In this document: in pieces, positions 44,957-53,546 of the stretch
Layout of the letters: each line of letters opens with the position of its first letter
Position numbering within the stretch: position 1 is the stretch's first letter
NCBI RefSeq assembly: GCF_049977365.1
Contig: NZ_JBNGEN010000002.1
Location: 232,820-296,819, forward strand
Length of the DNA stretch: 64,000 nt
Direction: 5' to 3'
Source of the DNA: Brachymonas sp049977365
GTDB taxonomy: Bacteria > Pseudomonadota > Gammaproteobacteria > Burkholderiales > Burkholderiaceae_C
Position numbers and translations under genes: made by a program
Notes under the pieces: model-generated
The model's input: the letters and a program-made list of their open reading frames with translations, nothing else
What the model was told of the DNA's origin: nothing
Databases searched by the model: none

Positions 44957-45661
44957 TTATCCCCGGCCCCGTGCGCTGGTCTGCGCGAACATGAGCATGC
45001 CCGAAGGATTGCTCACGGTGATGTCCTTGCCGTCGACCGACAGGAAGCCTGCATCCATGAGCTGGTGCAGCACGCGCGAGAAGGTCTCGGGGGCGAGGCT
45101 GAGGCGCGAGGCGATGAGGTTCTTGTTGACGGGCAGCGTCACGGTGAAGTGCTCGGCCTGCGGGTCGTTGGTGAGTTCGAGCAGGTAGCCCGCCACGCGC
45201 TGGAGCGGGTTCTCGATGGAATAGCGTTCCACGTCCTGCACGAAGGTGTGCAGCCGCAGCGACAGCCCCCCGAGCAGATGCCGTGCAAAGGCCGGGTCCT
45301 GCTCGATGGCGTCGGAGATGACTTTCTCGCTCACGTGCAGCACCATGCTGTCTTCGAGCAGCTGCGCGCTCAGAGGGTAGGGGCGGCGCAGGAACATGAC
45401 GGCTTCGCCGAAGCTCTGGCCCGCATGGACGATCTCGATGACTTTCTCGCTGCCCTGCGCGGAGGTGACAAAGAGCTTGCAGCGCCCGAACACCATCACG
45501 TACATGCCGTCGCAGGCGTCGCCGCGACGGAACAGGTCGGTGCCCTTCTCGGCACGGATTTCGCGCACGCCCAGCATGAGGCGCGCGATCTGGGAATCGT
45601 CGAGCTCCTGGAACAGGGGCTGATGACGGACGAGCTGACGGATATCTATTTCTTTTCTCAT
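44957..45661 (-). CDS. dnr: Dnr/NnrR-type Crp/Fnr transcriptional regulator
   Basis: 234-residue regulator with an N-terminal cyclic-nucleotide-type beta barrel (~20-135), dimerisation helix and C-terminal winged helix (NKNLIASRLSLAPETFSRVL). The N-terminal Cys cluster of oxygen-sensing FNR is absent, which fits the Dnr/NnrR class that senses NO through haem. Encoded within the nir operon, it is the likely activator at the palindromes before nirS and between norC and nirE. The ATG at 45661 (MRKEIDIRQLVRHQPLFQ) is chosen over an upstream start. Confidence 0.88.
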   Translation of the reverse strand: MRKEIDIRQLVRHQPLFQELDDSQIARLMLGVREIRAEKGTDLFRRGDACDGMYVMVFGRCKLFVTSAQGSEKVIEIVHAGQSFGEAVMFLRRPYPLSAQLLEDSMVLHVSEKVISDAIEQDPAFARHLLGGLSLRLHTFVQDVERYSIENPLQRVAGYLLELTNDPQAEHFTVTLPVNKNLIASRLSLAPETFSRVLHQLMDAGFLSVDGKDITVSNPSGMLMFAQTSARGRG

Positions 45662-45745
45662 GACCTGCACACGGGGAAACGGGGGCACACACCACAGGGT
45701 GCCGCGCCGGGAGCCAGCCAGCCCCCTTCCCTGGCCTGCACAGGG

Positions 45746-47629
45746 TCAGTGGCTGGTTCCTTCAGAGCGCGTCACTTTGTTGAACACATTGTATTTACCA
45801 ATGGGCTTGGACATGGGGAGACTTTTGACCTCCCGCAAGGTGCGCGCATCGACCACGACCAGCTCGCCGGGATTTTCCATGATGCTCACCAGGGCATAGC
45901 GGCCGTCGCGGGTGAATTCGACGTGCGCATTGGTCTTGCCGGGGCGCAGCCGGAGCTCGCGCACCACCTGCAGCGTGCGCTTGTCGATGATGGAGAGGGT
46001 GTCCCGCGCCGTGGGCGACATCATGGAGTCGGCCCACATGTAGGGGGTGTCCTCATGGCTGCGCAGGAAGAAGCCGGGGCCCGGCAGGGGAATGTCCTTC
46101 ACCACCTTCCAGGTACCCATGTCGATGACGGTCACGCTCGATGTCTGGAGATTGGTCGAGGCCATGTACAGATGCCCGTCGTGCCGGAACGTGATGCCCG
46201 AGCCCAGGTGCGGCATGCCCCGGAGCGGCAGATCGGCCACCTTGGCCCCGGAAAGCAGCGAGATGACCTCCCCCTTGCCGGCACGCGAGGCGCCCATGAC
46301 GTAGCGGTAGTCGGGATCGAAGTAGAAGTCGTCGAGCACCACGTCGAGCGGGATCACCCGGGGTTCGAGGTAGGCCGGCGTGGGCATGGCTTCCTTGAGG
46401 CGGTAGTCATGCACCAGCCCCTTGTAGAGCGGCTCGGCGTGCGGATCGCAGGAGATTTCCCACAGCTCGGGCGCGTCCTTGAGCGCCACCACAAAGCTCT
46501 TGCGGGGAGCCGCGTCGTACACGGCCGACACCCGCGAGGGATGGCCCTGCCGGTCCACCACCGGATAGGTCCGCACGGGCGCGAGGCCGTGGGCGTCGAG
46601 CAGGACCAGCGTGTTGGGCAGCGTGTTGCCGGCCATGACCCACTTGCCGTCGTCCGAGACGGCCACGTTGCGGGTGTTGATGCCCACGCGGATCTCGGCC
46701 ACTTTCTGCAGGCGGTACAGGTCGTACTGGCTCACCCACCCGTCGCGGCTGCCGAAGTACACGAAGCGGCCATCGGGGCTGAACTTGGGCCCCCCGTGCA
46801 GGGCATAGTGCGAGGCAAAGCGCGTGAGGGGAGTGAAGGTGTCGCCGTCCAGAATGCTGACATGGTGGTCCCCAGCTTCCACGACCACGAACAGGTTGCG
46901 CGGATCGGCCCGGAACACGGGCGCCACGGGCCCGTAGTCGGGCTGCACAAAGGTGTGGTGCGAAGCCTGCATGTCGGCCTCGGTCCAGCGGGGCGCCTGC
47001 TCGGGAGCCTGCTGCAGCCAGCGGGCGATGCCCCGGATCTGGGCCTCGGTCAGCGTGCGTCCGTAGGCCTGCATCTGGGTGGCCGGACGCCCGTCGCGGA
47101 TGGTCTGCACGATGGTGCCATGGCGCAGCCGCTCCAGGCTCTCGGGCAGCAGGGCAGGCCCCATGGCACCCATGCGCGTGGCCCCGTGGCAGCTCGCGCA
47201 ATGCTGGGCATACAGGGCGGCGGCCTCGCGGGCGGGTACCCCGGGGGCCTCGGCGCCAGCGGCTGCCCCGGTCCCTGACTCTGGCGCAGGCGCGGAGGCG
47301 GCACGGTGGCGGGAGGATGCTGTGGTGGCGGCATGGGCCACAGGCGCACCCTGCACGGCAGCGGCAGAAGCCGGCTGGTGGGCCCGCATCATCCATTCCA
47401 GCGGACCGGCATCGCGCTGGGCCACGGCAGTGCCGGAGGCTGACGGCATGGCTGCGGCAGCCGACTGCTCGGCGGCACTCGCCCCCGCCGCTCCAGCGGC
47501 TGCCAGCCCGGTCAGGATACAGAGGGCAAGGCTGCCCATGCCGGCACGCAGGACGCTGCCCTGCCGGGACACGACAGACAGGCGCCGCACAGGTCGGGAA
47601 AACAGGGAAGGCTTCAGGAATGGGCGCAT
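45746..47629 (-). CDS. nirN: NirN, c-type cytochrome / d1 dehydrogenase of heme d1 synthesis
   Basis: 627-residue periplasmic NirS paralogue that oxidises dihydro-heme d1 in the last biosynthetic step. A signal peptide is followed by an unusually long Ala-rich linker (~50-135), the haem c motif CASCH (144-148) and an eight-bladed propeller with NLFVVVEAGDHHVSILDGD, HYALHGGPKFSPDGRFVYFG and NAHVEFTRDGRYALVSIMEN. Its start overlaps the nirJ 3' end by 16 bp. Confidence 0.9.
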   Translation of the reverse strand: MRPFLKPSLFSRPVRRLSVVSRQGSVLRAGMGSLALCILTGLAAAGAAGASAAEQSAAAAMPSASGTAVAQRDAGPLEWMMRAHQPASAAAVQGAPVAHAATTASSRHRAASAPAPESGTGAAAGAEAPGVPAREAAALYAQHCASCHGATRMGAMGPALLPESLERLRHGTIVQTIRDGRPATQMQAYGRTLTEAQIRGIARWLQQAPEQAPRWTEADMQASHHTFVQPDYGPVAPVFRADPRNLFVVVEAGDHHVSILDGDTFTPLTRFASHYALHGGPKFSPDGRFVYFGSRDGWVSQYDLYRLQKVAEIRVGINTRNVAVSDDGKWVMAGNTLPNTLVLLDAHGLAPVRTYPVVDRQGHPSRVSAVYDAAPRKSFVVALKDAPELWEISCDPHAEPLYKGLVHDYRLKEAMPTPAYLEPRVIPLDVVLDDFYFDPDYRYVMGASRAGKGEVISLLSGAKVADLPLRGMPHLGSGITFRHDGHLYMASTNLQTSSVTVIDMGTWKVVKDIPLPGPGFFLRSHEDTPYMWADSMMSPTARDTLSIIDKRTLQVVRELRLRPGKTNAHVEFTRDGRYALVSIMENPGELVVVDARTLREVKSLPMSKPIGKYNVFNKVTRSEGTSH

Positions 47630-48885
47630 GGCGCGGTCTCCAGTTCGTCGTCAGGGGCGGACGTGATGGGTATGCTGCGCAGGCGGCGCGCCAGCGCATG
47701 ATCGGGCACGGCGTAGCTGCCGGGCTCGACGCCGATCTCGGCATCGCTCAGGTAGCAGGCCGGATCGGCCGCCCAGTAGTCGCCCGTCAGCTCCCAGGCA
47801 CGGACCCGGGTGTTGCCGTTGCACAGCGGCAGCCAGGAACAGGCCGCGCACCGCCCCTGCACGGGACGGGGCAACTGCTTGAGCCCGGCCATGAGCGGGT
47901 GCGTGGTGTCGGCCCAGATGGCACCGAAGCTGCGTTCGCGCACATTGCCGAGCCGCACCTTCCACCACATGGTGTCGGGGTGCACATGGCCCCGGTTGTC
48001 GATGTTGGCCACGTTGACGCCGCTGCTGTTGCCTCCCCAGCGCAGGAGCAGGCGCTCCATGCGGGCCAGCGCTTCCTGCCGCTCGGGGTGGTGGCGCCGC
48101 GCCCACTGCAGCAGGTACACGCCGTCGGCATCGTTGTTGCCGGTGACGAACTCGCGGGCACGCCCCTGCCGGATGCTGCGCACGCAGGCCTCGACGAGCA
48201 GATCCATCGCCCAACGGGTGCGCTGGTGGTAGGCGTCGGTCTCGCGGTTGGCGTTGCCCCGGCCGGCGTAGTTGAGGTGGCTGAAGTAGAACTTGTCGAG
48301 GTTCTCGTCCTCCATGAGCTGCAGCAGCGCGGGCAGGTCATGGGCGTTGCCCTCGGTCATGGTGAAGCGGATGCCGACCTTGAGCCCCCGCTCCACGCAC
48401 AGGCGGATGCCCTGCAGCGACTGCGCGTAGCTGCCCTCCACGCCCCGGAAGGCGTCGTGCGTGGCCCCGATGCCATCGAGACTCACCCCGATGTAGTCGA
48501 ACCCCACGGCGGCAATGGCGTCGATGGTGCGCGCATCGATCAGGGTGCCGTTGCTCGACAGGCCCACGTACATGCCCAGGCTCTTGGCCCGGCGTGCGAT
48601 CTCGAAGATGTCCGGTCGCATGAGCGGCTCGCCGCCCGACAGAATCAGCACCCGCACCCCGCTCGCATGCAGGTCATCCAGGACGCGGAACACCTCGGTG
48701 GTGTCGAGCTCGCCGGCAAACTGCTTGTTGGCGGCGCTGGCATAGCAATGCTGGCACAGCAGGTTGCACTGCCGGATCAGGTTCCAGATCACCACCGGCC
48801 CGCTTCCCGGGCCACGCGCGGAACGCTCCGGCGCCATCGGCTGATCGGCCAGCAGGGCCTTGAGATAGGTGGTCATGCGCAGCAT
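47614..48885 (-). CDS. nirJ: Radical SAM heme d1 biosynthesis protein NirJ
   Basis: 423-residue radical SAM enzyme of heme d1 synthesis. The 4Fe-4S motif CNLLCQHC is at residues 40-47, followed by SGGEPLMRPDIFEIA and SLDGIGATHDAFRG. A C-terminal SPASM-like cysteine region (GRCAACSWLPLCNGN and the later DPACYLSD) can hold an auxiliary cluster. The start at 48885 (MLRMTTYLKALL) is family-like; ATG at 48876 is an alternative. The product removes the propionate side chains during d1 formation. Confidence 0.93.
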   Translation of the reverse strand: MLRMTTYLKALLADQPMAPERSARGPGSGPVVIWNLIRQCNLLCQHCYASAANKQFAGELDTTEVFRVLDDLHASGVRVLILSGGEPLMRPDIFEIARRAKSLGMYVGLSSNGTLIDARTIDAIAAVGFDYIGVSLDGIGATHDAFRGVEGSYAQSLQGIRLCVERGLKVGIRFTMTEGNAHDLPALLQLMEDENLDKFYFSHLNYAGRGNANRETDAYHQRTRWAMDLLVEACVRSIRQGRAREFVTGNNDADGVYLLQWARRHHPERQEALARMERLLLRWGGNSSGVNVANIDNRGHVHPDTMWWKVRLGNVRERSFGAIWADTTHPLMAGLKQLPRPVQGRCAACSWLPLCNGNTRVRAWELTGDYWAADPACYLSDAEIGVEPGSYAVPDHALARRLRSIPITSAPDDELETAPCAHS

Positions 48886-49030
48886 GGGCAACTCCAGGGA
48901 ATCGGAAACTTTCGGCTGCCTAGTACACCACAGCCCACGGGGACCCTCCTTGCCTCCGATCAACCGCACTCAAGATGCCCCTGCCGACAGAAGGGTTGAG
49001 CCTGCACTGCCTGGCCCGTGCCTGCCCGCT

Positions 49031-50095
49031 TCACACGCGCAGGCCGGTCTTCTTGAGAATGGCGGTGGAGAACAGCGCATCGTGCGCACGGCAGGCCGGG
49101 CCGAGCAGGGCCCGAATCTGCTCCACCTGCTCGAGCACGGCCTCGCGGCTGGCGCCGTGGCACATGGCAAAAAGGCTGTACGGCCACAGCGGAAGATGCC
49201 GGGGGCGGCGGTAGCAGTGGGTCACGAAGTCCAGCGCCCCCACGCGCGGCCCAAGGGATTCGATCTGGGCATCCTCCACGTCAAACACGGCCATGGCGTT
49301 GTGCCGGTAGCCGATGGCGTAGTGGTTGGGCACCACTCCGATGCGCCGAATGACGCCGGCGGCCAGCAGCCGCCCCAGCTCCGCACGCACCTGGGTCTCA
49401 TCCCAGCCCGCCCCCAGGGCCTCGGCCACGGCGGCGTAAGGCTCGGGCACGAGCGGCAGGCCGGCCTGCGTGGCACGCACCAGCGCCTGCACACGGGCGT
49501 CCTGCAGCGGTGCGACCCCACCCGCCTTTCCTGCCGAAGCTGCTGCTGCCGGGTGGGCATGCACAGGGGGCGCTGCGCGGCCGACGGGCTGGTGCCCGCC
49601 CACCGTGAAGCGCATGCCCACGAAATATTCCTGCAGCTTGGGAAAGACGTGTACCTCCAGCCCCGTGGCGGCCTCGATGCGCGCCACCGCCGCCTGCATG
49701 GCAGCCGGCGACTCGGTGGCCAGCACGAACCACATGTTCAGGGCATGGTCGCGGCGGTAGTTGTGTGCCACGGCCTCCAGGGCGTTGACCTGGCGCGTCA
49801 CGGCCTCGTAGCGGTCCTCGGGCACGGCCAGCGCCGCCAGCACGAAGCGCCCGCCCAGCCGCTCGATCTGGTAGAGCGGGCCGAAGCGCGTCAGCACCCG
49901 GCGCGCCAGCAGCTGCTGCAGGCGGGTGCGCAGGGCAGCCCCATCGAGCCCGAGCGTCCGTCCGGCTTCGTCATAGGGCGATGCACACAGGGGAAAGCCT
50001 TCCTGCAGGCCATTGACAAGGGCCACGTCCACGGCATCGAGCGCCAGAGACGCGTCACTGCCGTGGGAAAAGGAGGATGCAGAAGCAGCTGTCAT
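49031..50095 (-). CDS. nirGH: Siroheme decarboxylase subunit fusion NirGH
   Basis: 354 residues made of two tandem Lrp/AsnC-like AhbA/B domains (~20-170 and ~205-345), each with a winged helix and an RAM-like half. Conserved features include NYRRDHALNMWFVL, RRIGVVPNHYAIGYRHNAM and the C-terminal ILKKTGLRV. In Pseudomonas nirG and nirH are separate genes of half this length; here they form one frame, joined by a Pro/Ala-rich linker (HAHPAAAASAGKAGG). Gene order assigns it to nirG-nirH. The start could be 50095 or 50131. Confidence 0.85.
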   Translation of the reverse strand: MTAASASSFSHGSDASLALDAVDVALVNGLQEGFPLCASPYDEAGRTLGLDGAALRTRLQQLLARRVLTRFGPLYQIERLGGRFVLAALAVPEDRYEAVTRQVNALEAVAHNYRRDHALNMWFVLATESPAAMQAAVARIEAATGLEVHVFPKLQEYFVGMRFTVGGHQPVGRAAPPVHAHPAAAASAGKAGGVAPLQDARVQALVRATQAGLPLVPEPYAAVAEALGAGWDETQVRAELGRLLAAGVIRRIGVVPNHYAIGYRHNAMAVFDVEDAQIESLGPRVGALDFVTHCYRRPRHLPLWPYSLFAMCHGASREAVLEQVEQIRALLGPACRAHDALFSTAILKKTGLRV

Positions 50096-50114
50096 GGCAG
50101 ACGGGAGAAAGACA

Positions 50115-51200
50115 TCATGAAGGCGCGCCATCCGGCTGCCGGGGCTCCGGGTGCCAGGAGGACGACACGGGCAACGGCGCACGCTGTGCCTCAGGGGCCG
50201 CCTGCCAGCCGTACATGGCTCCGGTCTGCTTGAAGCGGCGCCGCGAAAACAGGCAGGCATGCGGATAGCCGGCCAGTCCGGCCGCTCCCGCAAGGCGGGT
50301 GACCTGGGCACGCACCGCCTCGCGGTCCTTGCCATGCACCATGCAGAACAGGTTGTAGGGCCAGGCCTCGCCGCGCGGGGGGCGCCCGTAGCACAGGTTG
50401 ACGCCGGGCTGCGCCGCGAGCCGCTCACCCAGCGCGTCCCGCGCATCGGGCGGCACCTGCCACACGCACATGGCATTGGCGGTGTAGCCGAGTTCGTGGT
50501 GCCGCACGATGCAGCCGAATCGGCGCAGCACGCCGGTGGTCTGCCAGTGCCGCAGCTGGGCCAGCACGCCGGCCTCGGTCCAGCCCAGCCGGTGCGCCCA
50601 GTCGGCATACGGGTGTTCCACCAGCGCAAGCCCTTGCCCCAGCAGCGTCATGAGGCGGCGCTGGTCGGTGGACAGCGCCCCGCGCGGCTGCGGACGGATG
50701 CGGTGGGGAGCCCGGCTGCCGTCCTGCAGCGAAAAGCCCAGATCGATGTGGTATTCGGCTTCGAGCGGAAAGTCATGCACCGGCACCCCCAGCTCCTCGC
50801 CAATGGTGTCGAGCACTTCCCGCAGGCGCGCCGCATGGTCGGCAGCCGCCACGAACCACAGATTGAACGCATGCTCGCGCTCGTAGTTGTGGTTGACCTC
50901 GGGGTGCCGGTTCACGATGGCGGCCGCACGGGCGATGTCCTCCGGCGGCACCGCCACGGCAGCCAGCGTGCTCGCTCCCACCGTATTGGGCGCAAACACG
51001 CCCCCTATGCGCCCCAGCACCCGGTGGGTCTGTGCCTCGTGCAGGTCGTGCAGGAGCGCCTCCACCTCGTAGCCGTGGTGCCGCGCCAGTACGGCAAACG
51101 GTTCCGGTACGCACGGAAAGTCGCGCTGCCAGGCATCCATCACCGAGACGATGCGCGGATGCTGCCATGTGGCCGGTGCAGGGCCTGCGCCGAGTTCCAT
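50115..51200 (-). CDS. nirDL: Siroheme decarboxylase subunit fusion NirDL
   Basis: 361 residues with two AhbA/B-type domains: N-terminal (~15-165, HPEVNHNYEREHAFNLWFVA) and C-terminal (~195-340, RRFGCIVRHHELGYTANAMCVW, YNLFCMVHG). Together with NirGH it decarboxylates siroheme to 12,18-didecarboxysiroheme, the d1 precursor. Order nirF-[DL]-[GH]-nirJ matches nirFDLGHJ of Pseudomonas. The ATG at 51200 lies four bases after the nirF stop. Confidence 0.87.
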   Translation of the reverse strand: MELGAGPAPATWQHPRIVSVMDAWQRDFPCVPEPFAVLARHHGYEVEALLHDLHEAQTHRVLGRIGGVFAPNTVGASTLAAVAVPPEDIARAAAIVNRHPEVNHNYEREHAFNLWFVAAADHAARLREVLDTIGEELGVPVHDFPLEAEYHIDLGFSLQDGSRAPHRIRPQPRGALSTDQRRLMTLLGQGLALVEHPYADWAHRLGWTEAGVLAQLRHWQTTGVLRRFGCIVRHHELGYTANAMCVWQVPPDARDALGERLAAQPGVNLCYGRPPRGEAWPYNLFCMVHGKDREAVRAQVTRLAGAAGLAGYPHACLFSRRRFKQTGAMYGWQAAPEAQRAPLPVSSSWHPEPRQPDGAPS

Positions 51201-51204
51201 GGCC

Positions 51205-52479
51205 TCACATCCCCATGCGGGTGGCGCGGGTGGTAAAGAAGATGCCGGAGGGGCTGCGCGCCGGCAGCTCCTTGCGCACGGCAAAGGTGGCGGTGTCGAT
51301 CACCATGAGCCGGTCGTCGTCGCGGCTGGAAATCCACACCTCGTCCCCCTTGGGCGTGAATTCCATGTGCAGAATCGCCCGCCCAGGCTTGAGGGTGCGC
51401 ACCACCTTCATGGTCGGCACGTCGATGACCTGGACCGTGTCGTTGTGCGGAAAGGCAAAGTTCACCCACACCCGCCGTCCGGACGGCTCTGCCATCACGA
51501 ACACCGGCTGGCCGTGCACGGCAATGGCGGCCTCCTGTTGCCAGCTGCGGCTGTCGGCCACCAGCACCTCGGGGTGTCCGATGGCGGGGAAGAAGGCATG
51601 GTCGCCCGCGATGCTCCAGCCACGCAGGTGCGGCATCTTGTAGACCGGCATCGGCGTCTGGCCATGGCCGTAGTGCGGCAGGATGCGGCGCACGCCACGC
51701 TCGGGATGCCAGGTGTCCAGGAGCGCCAGTCCGTCCTCTCCGTACAGGCCGGCAATGTAGTAGTGGCCATCCGTGCTCACCAGCCCGTCATAGGGCTGGC
51801 GCCCCACATGGGGAAAGCGCGTCACCGTGGGCTTGCGGGGGTCGGCGGCATCCACCACCCAGATTTCTCCCGCATCGAACAGGCTGAAGGCAAAGCGCTC
51901 GCCGGGCAGATCGGCCAGCCCCACCACCTTGGAGGCCTTGCCGTCCTCGCCGCGCGCAGGAATGTCGGCCAGCAGCTCCAGCGTGTCGGCATCGAAGAGC
52001 TTGACGCCGCCCGGCTCGTAGTTCTGGGCAGCCACCACCCGGCCGTTGGTGGAAATGGCTCCGCCGATGCTGTTGCCTGCCTGCATCACGCGGCGCTCGA
52101 TGCGCTGGGTGAGCAGATCCACCTTGGTCAGGCCACCGTCGCGCCCGAACACGTAGGCGTGGCGACCATCGCGCGAAAACACCACCGACGCATGCGACAG
52201 ATCGCCCAGCCCCTCGATGCGGGCCAGGCTGGTGCGCGCGTCGTTGTCCACCACCTGCACGCTGCCGGTGGCCCGCTCGATCACCACGCCCAGATCTCCC
52301 GTGCCGCGCAGCACGGGGGCCCCGGAGGCACCTGGACCGCCTGCGCAGCCGGCCACTCCGCCCGCAAGCAGGACACTGGCCGCCAGCGTGGCCAGCCGGG
52401 TGCGCAGCCGCCCGCCCTGCGAGCGTGCCGGCGTCGCCGCCAGACCCGTGAGAGGCAATGTGTGCTTGGTGTCGTTCAT
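51205..52479 (-). CDS. nirF: Heme d1 biosynthesis protein NirF, putative lipoprotein
   Basis: 424-residue beta-propeller protein of the NirS/NirN d1-binding family without a haem c domain. A lipoprotein signal ends AGGVAGC, so it is probably anchored in the periplasm. Signatures include VVIERATGSVQVVDND, DLSHASVVFSRDGRHAYVFG, DGHYYIAGLYGEDG and HMEFTPKGDEVWISSRDDD. The ATG at 52479 overlaps the nirC stop by four bases, indicating coupling. Confidence 0.9.
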   Translation of the reverse strand: MNDTKHTLPLTGLAATPARSQGGRLRTRLATLAASVLLAGGVAGCAGGPGASGAPVLRGTGDLGVVIERATGSVQVVDNDARTSLARIEGLGDLSHASVVFSRDGRHAYVFGRDGGLTKVDLLTQRIERRVMQAGNSIGGAISTNGRVVAAQNYEPGGVKLFDADTLELLADIPARGEDGKASKVVGLADLPGERFAFSLFDAGEIWVVDAADPRKPTVTRFPHVGRQPYDGLVSTDGHYYIAGLYGEDGLALLDTWHPERGVRRILPHYGHGQTPMPVYKMPHLRGWSIAGDHAFFPAIGHPEVLVADSRSWQQEAAIAVHGQPVFVMAEPSGRRVWVNFAFPHNDTVQVIDVPTMKVVRTLKPGRAILHMEFTPKGDEVWISSRDDDRLMVIDTATFAVRKELPARSPSGIFFTTRATRMGM

Positions 52480-52943
52480 GGCAATCCCTTTCCGTTCTTG
52501 AGTACCCAGACCAGCCAGCGTGCTTCGGCTGGTGTCATGAAGGGCTGCCAGGGCGGCATGGCCGTGCCCGGGCGCCCCTGGAGAATGGTGGCCACCAGAC
52601 TGTCTTCCGGCCGGTCGACGAGCGCCTGGGCCGTGATGGGGCTGCCGAGCCCGCCCTGCCGCGTCATGCCGTGGCAGGCCCCGCAGTCCTGCCGCAGCAG
52701 ATGCATCAGCTCGGCCTGCCGGGCTGGGACGGGCGCCAGAGGCTCGGCCGTGCCCATGGCCCCCGTTGCCCCCTGGCTCTGCGCGACGGTGCTGTGCGCC
52801 TGCGGTGCGGCAGGCTCTGCCGCGGGAGCTGCCCAGATGCCGGCAGCCGCCAGCAACCCGGCCCCCAGGGCCGATGCGCGCCACAGGCATCGGCGAAATG
52901 TGCTTGCACCCCGGTCGGGCGCACCCTGCAATCGGTGATTCAC
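52476..52943 (-). CDS. nirC: Cytochrome c55X NirC
   Basis: 155-residue periplasmic monohaem cytochrome. A signal peptide (helix ~22-40) and Ala/Pro-rich linker precede the haem motif CGACH (87-91) and a Met ligand probably in GTAMPPWQPFM. NirC can donate electrons to NirS and is needed for d1 maturation. It overlaps nirF by four bases and is separated from nirM by two strong hairpins. Confidence 0.88.
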   Translation of the reverse strand: MNHRLQGAPDRGASTFRRCLWRASALGAGLLAAAGIWAAPAAEPAAPQAHSTVAQSQGATGAMGTAEPLAPVPARQAELMHLLRQDCGACHGMTRQGGLGSPITAQALVDRPEDSLVATILQGRPGTAMPPWQPFMTPAEARWLVWVLKNGKGLP

Positions 52944-53018
52944 GATGTCGTTCTCCTGCCCTGCCCCTCCCTTGCACCGGTGCGCCCCGCGCCCCGCAGG
53001 CAGAGGAAGATGTGCAAC

Positions 53019-53058
53019 CCTTTCGCGACCGATGGCCCCTGCGATCGGTCGCGAAAGG
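53019..53058. repeat. Perfect 15-bp inverted repeat between nirM and nirC
   Basis: CCTTTCGCGACCGAT and ATCGGTCGCGAAAGG enclose ten bases. On the minus-strand transcript it forms a very stable hairpin 75 nt before the nirC start, without a U-tract, so processing or stabilisation is more likely than termination. Confidence 0.75.
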
Positions 53059-53078
53059 CCTGCCCCCGCCGGGACGAC

Positions 53079-53108
53079 AAAGGCCGGCGTCGGATGGCGC
53101 CGGCCTTT
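53079..53108 (-). terminator. Terminator-like hairpin after nirM
   Basis: Eleven-base arms AAAGGCCGGCG / CGCCGGCCTTT enclose eight bases, 28 nt after the nirM stop. The transcript ends in CCTTTGTCG, a weak U-tract, so partial termination is plausible, lowering expression of nirC and distal genes relative to nirSM. Confidence 0.65.
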
Positions 53109-53136
53109 GCTGTGCCAGACGGGCCAGGCTCCGTCA

Positions 53137-53451
53137 TCAGTGCGACAGCACCCACTTCACGAGGGTATGGGCATCTGCCTGGGACAGGCCGGCGTTGGGC
53201 GGCATGGGCACGGAACCCCATACGCCGGAACCGCCCTTCATGACCTTCTGCACCAGCTGGCCCTCGGCATTCTTGCCGCGGTACTTGGCTGCCACGCTCT
53301 TGAAGGCAGGGCCCACGACCTTGTGGTCCACGCTGTGGCAGGACATGCAGTTGTGCGACTGCGCCAGCGATTCGGGAGAAGCAGCCTGGGCCGCACCGGC
53401 AGCCAGGAGGCCAGCGGCCACGCAGACGGCGGAAAGGAAGGAAACTTTCAT
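53137..53451 (-). CDS. nirM: Cytochrome c551 NirM
   Basis: 104-residue periplasmic cytochrome, electron donor to NirS. A signal peptide ends near AAQAA, the haem motif CMSCH lies at 35-39, and the axial Met is probably Met83 in GSVPMPPN. It sits 95 bp after nirS, flanked on both sides by hairpins. The start at 53451 has GGAGATATCC upstream. Confidence 0.93.
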   Translation of the reverse strand: MKVSFLSAVCVAAGLLAAGAAQAASPESLAQSHNCMSCHSVDHKVVGPAFKSVAAKYRGKNAEGQLVQKVMKGGSGVWGSVPMPPNAGLSQADAHTLVKWVLSH

Positions 53452-53470
53452 GGATATCTCCAGGGAAATG

Positions 53471-53530
53471 GCCTGCTCGCGCAGGCGGGAAGAGGAGGAA
53501 GGGATGGCGGCGTTTCCGGGGTCGCCATCC
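53471..53530. repeat. Two hairpins between nirS and nirM
   Basis: First, GCCTGC-TCGC-GCAGGC at 53471-53486. Second, GGATGGCG / CGCCATCC arms at 53502-53509 and 53523-53530. Both lie in the 95 bp between the nirS stop and nirM start. Neither has a U-tract, so they probably act on mRNA stability or processing. Confidence 0.65.
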
Positions 53531-53546
53531 ACGGGTGCATGGTAGC

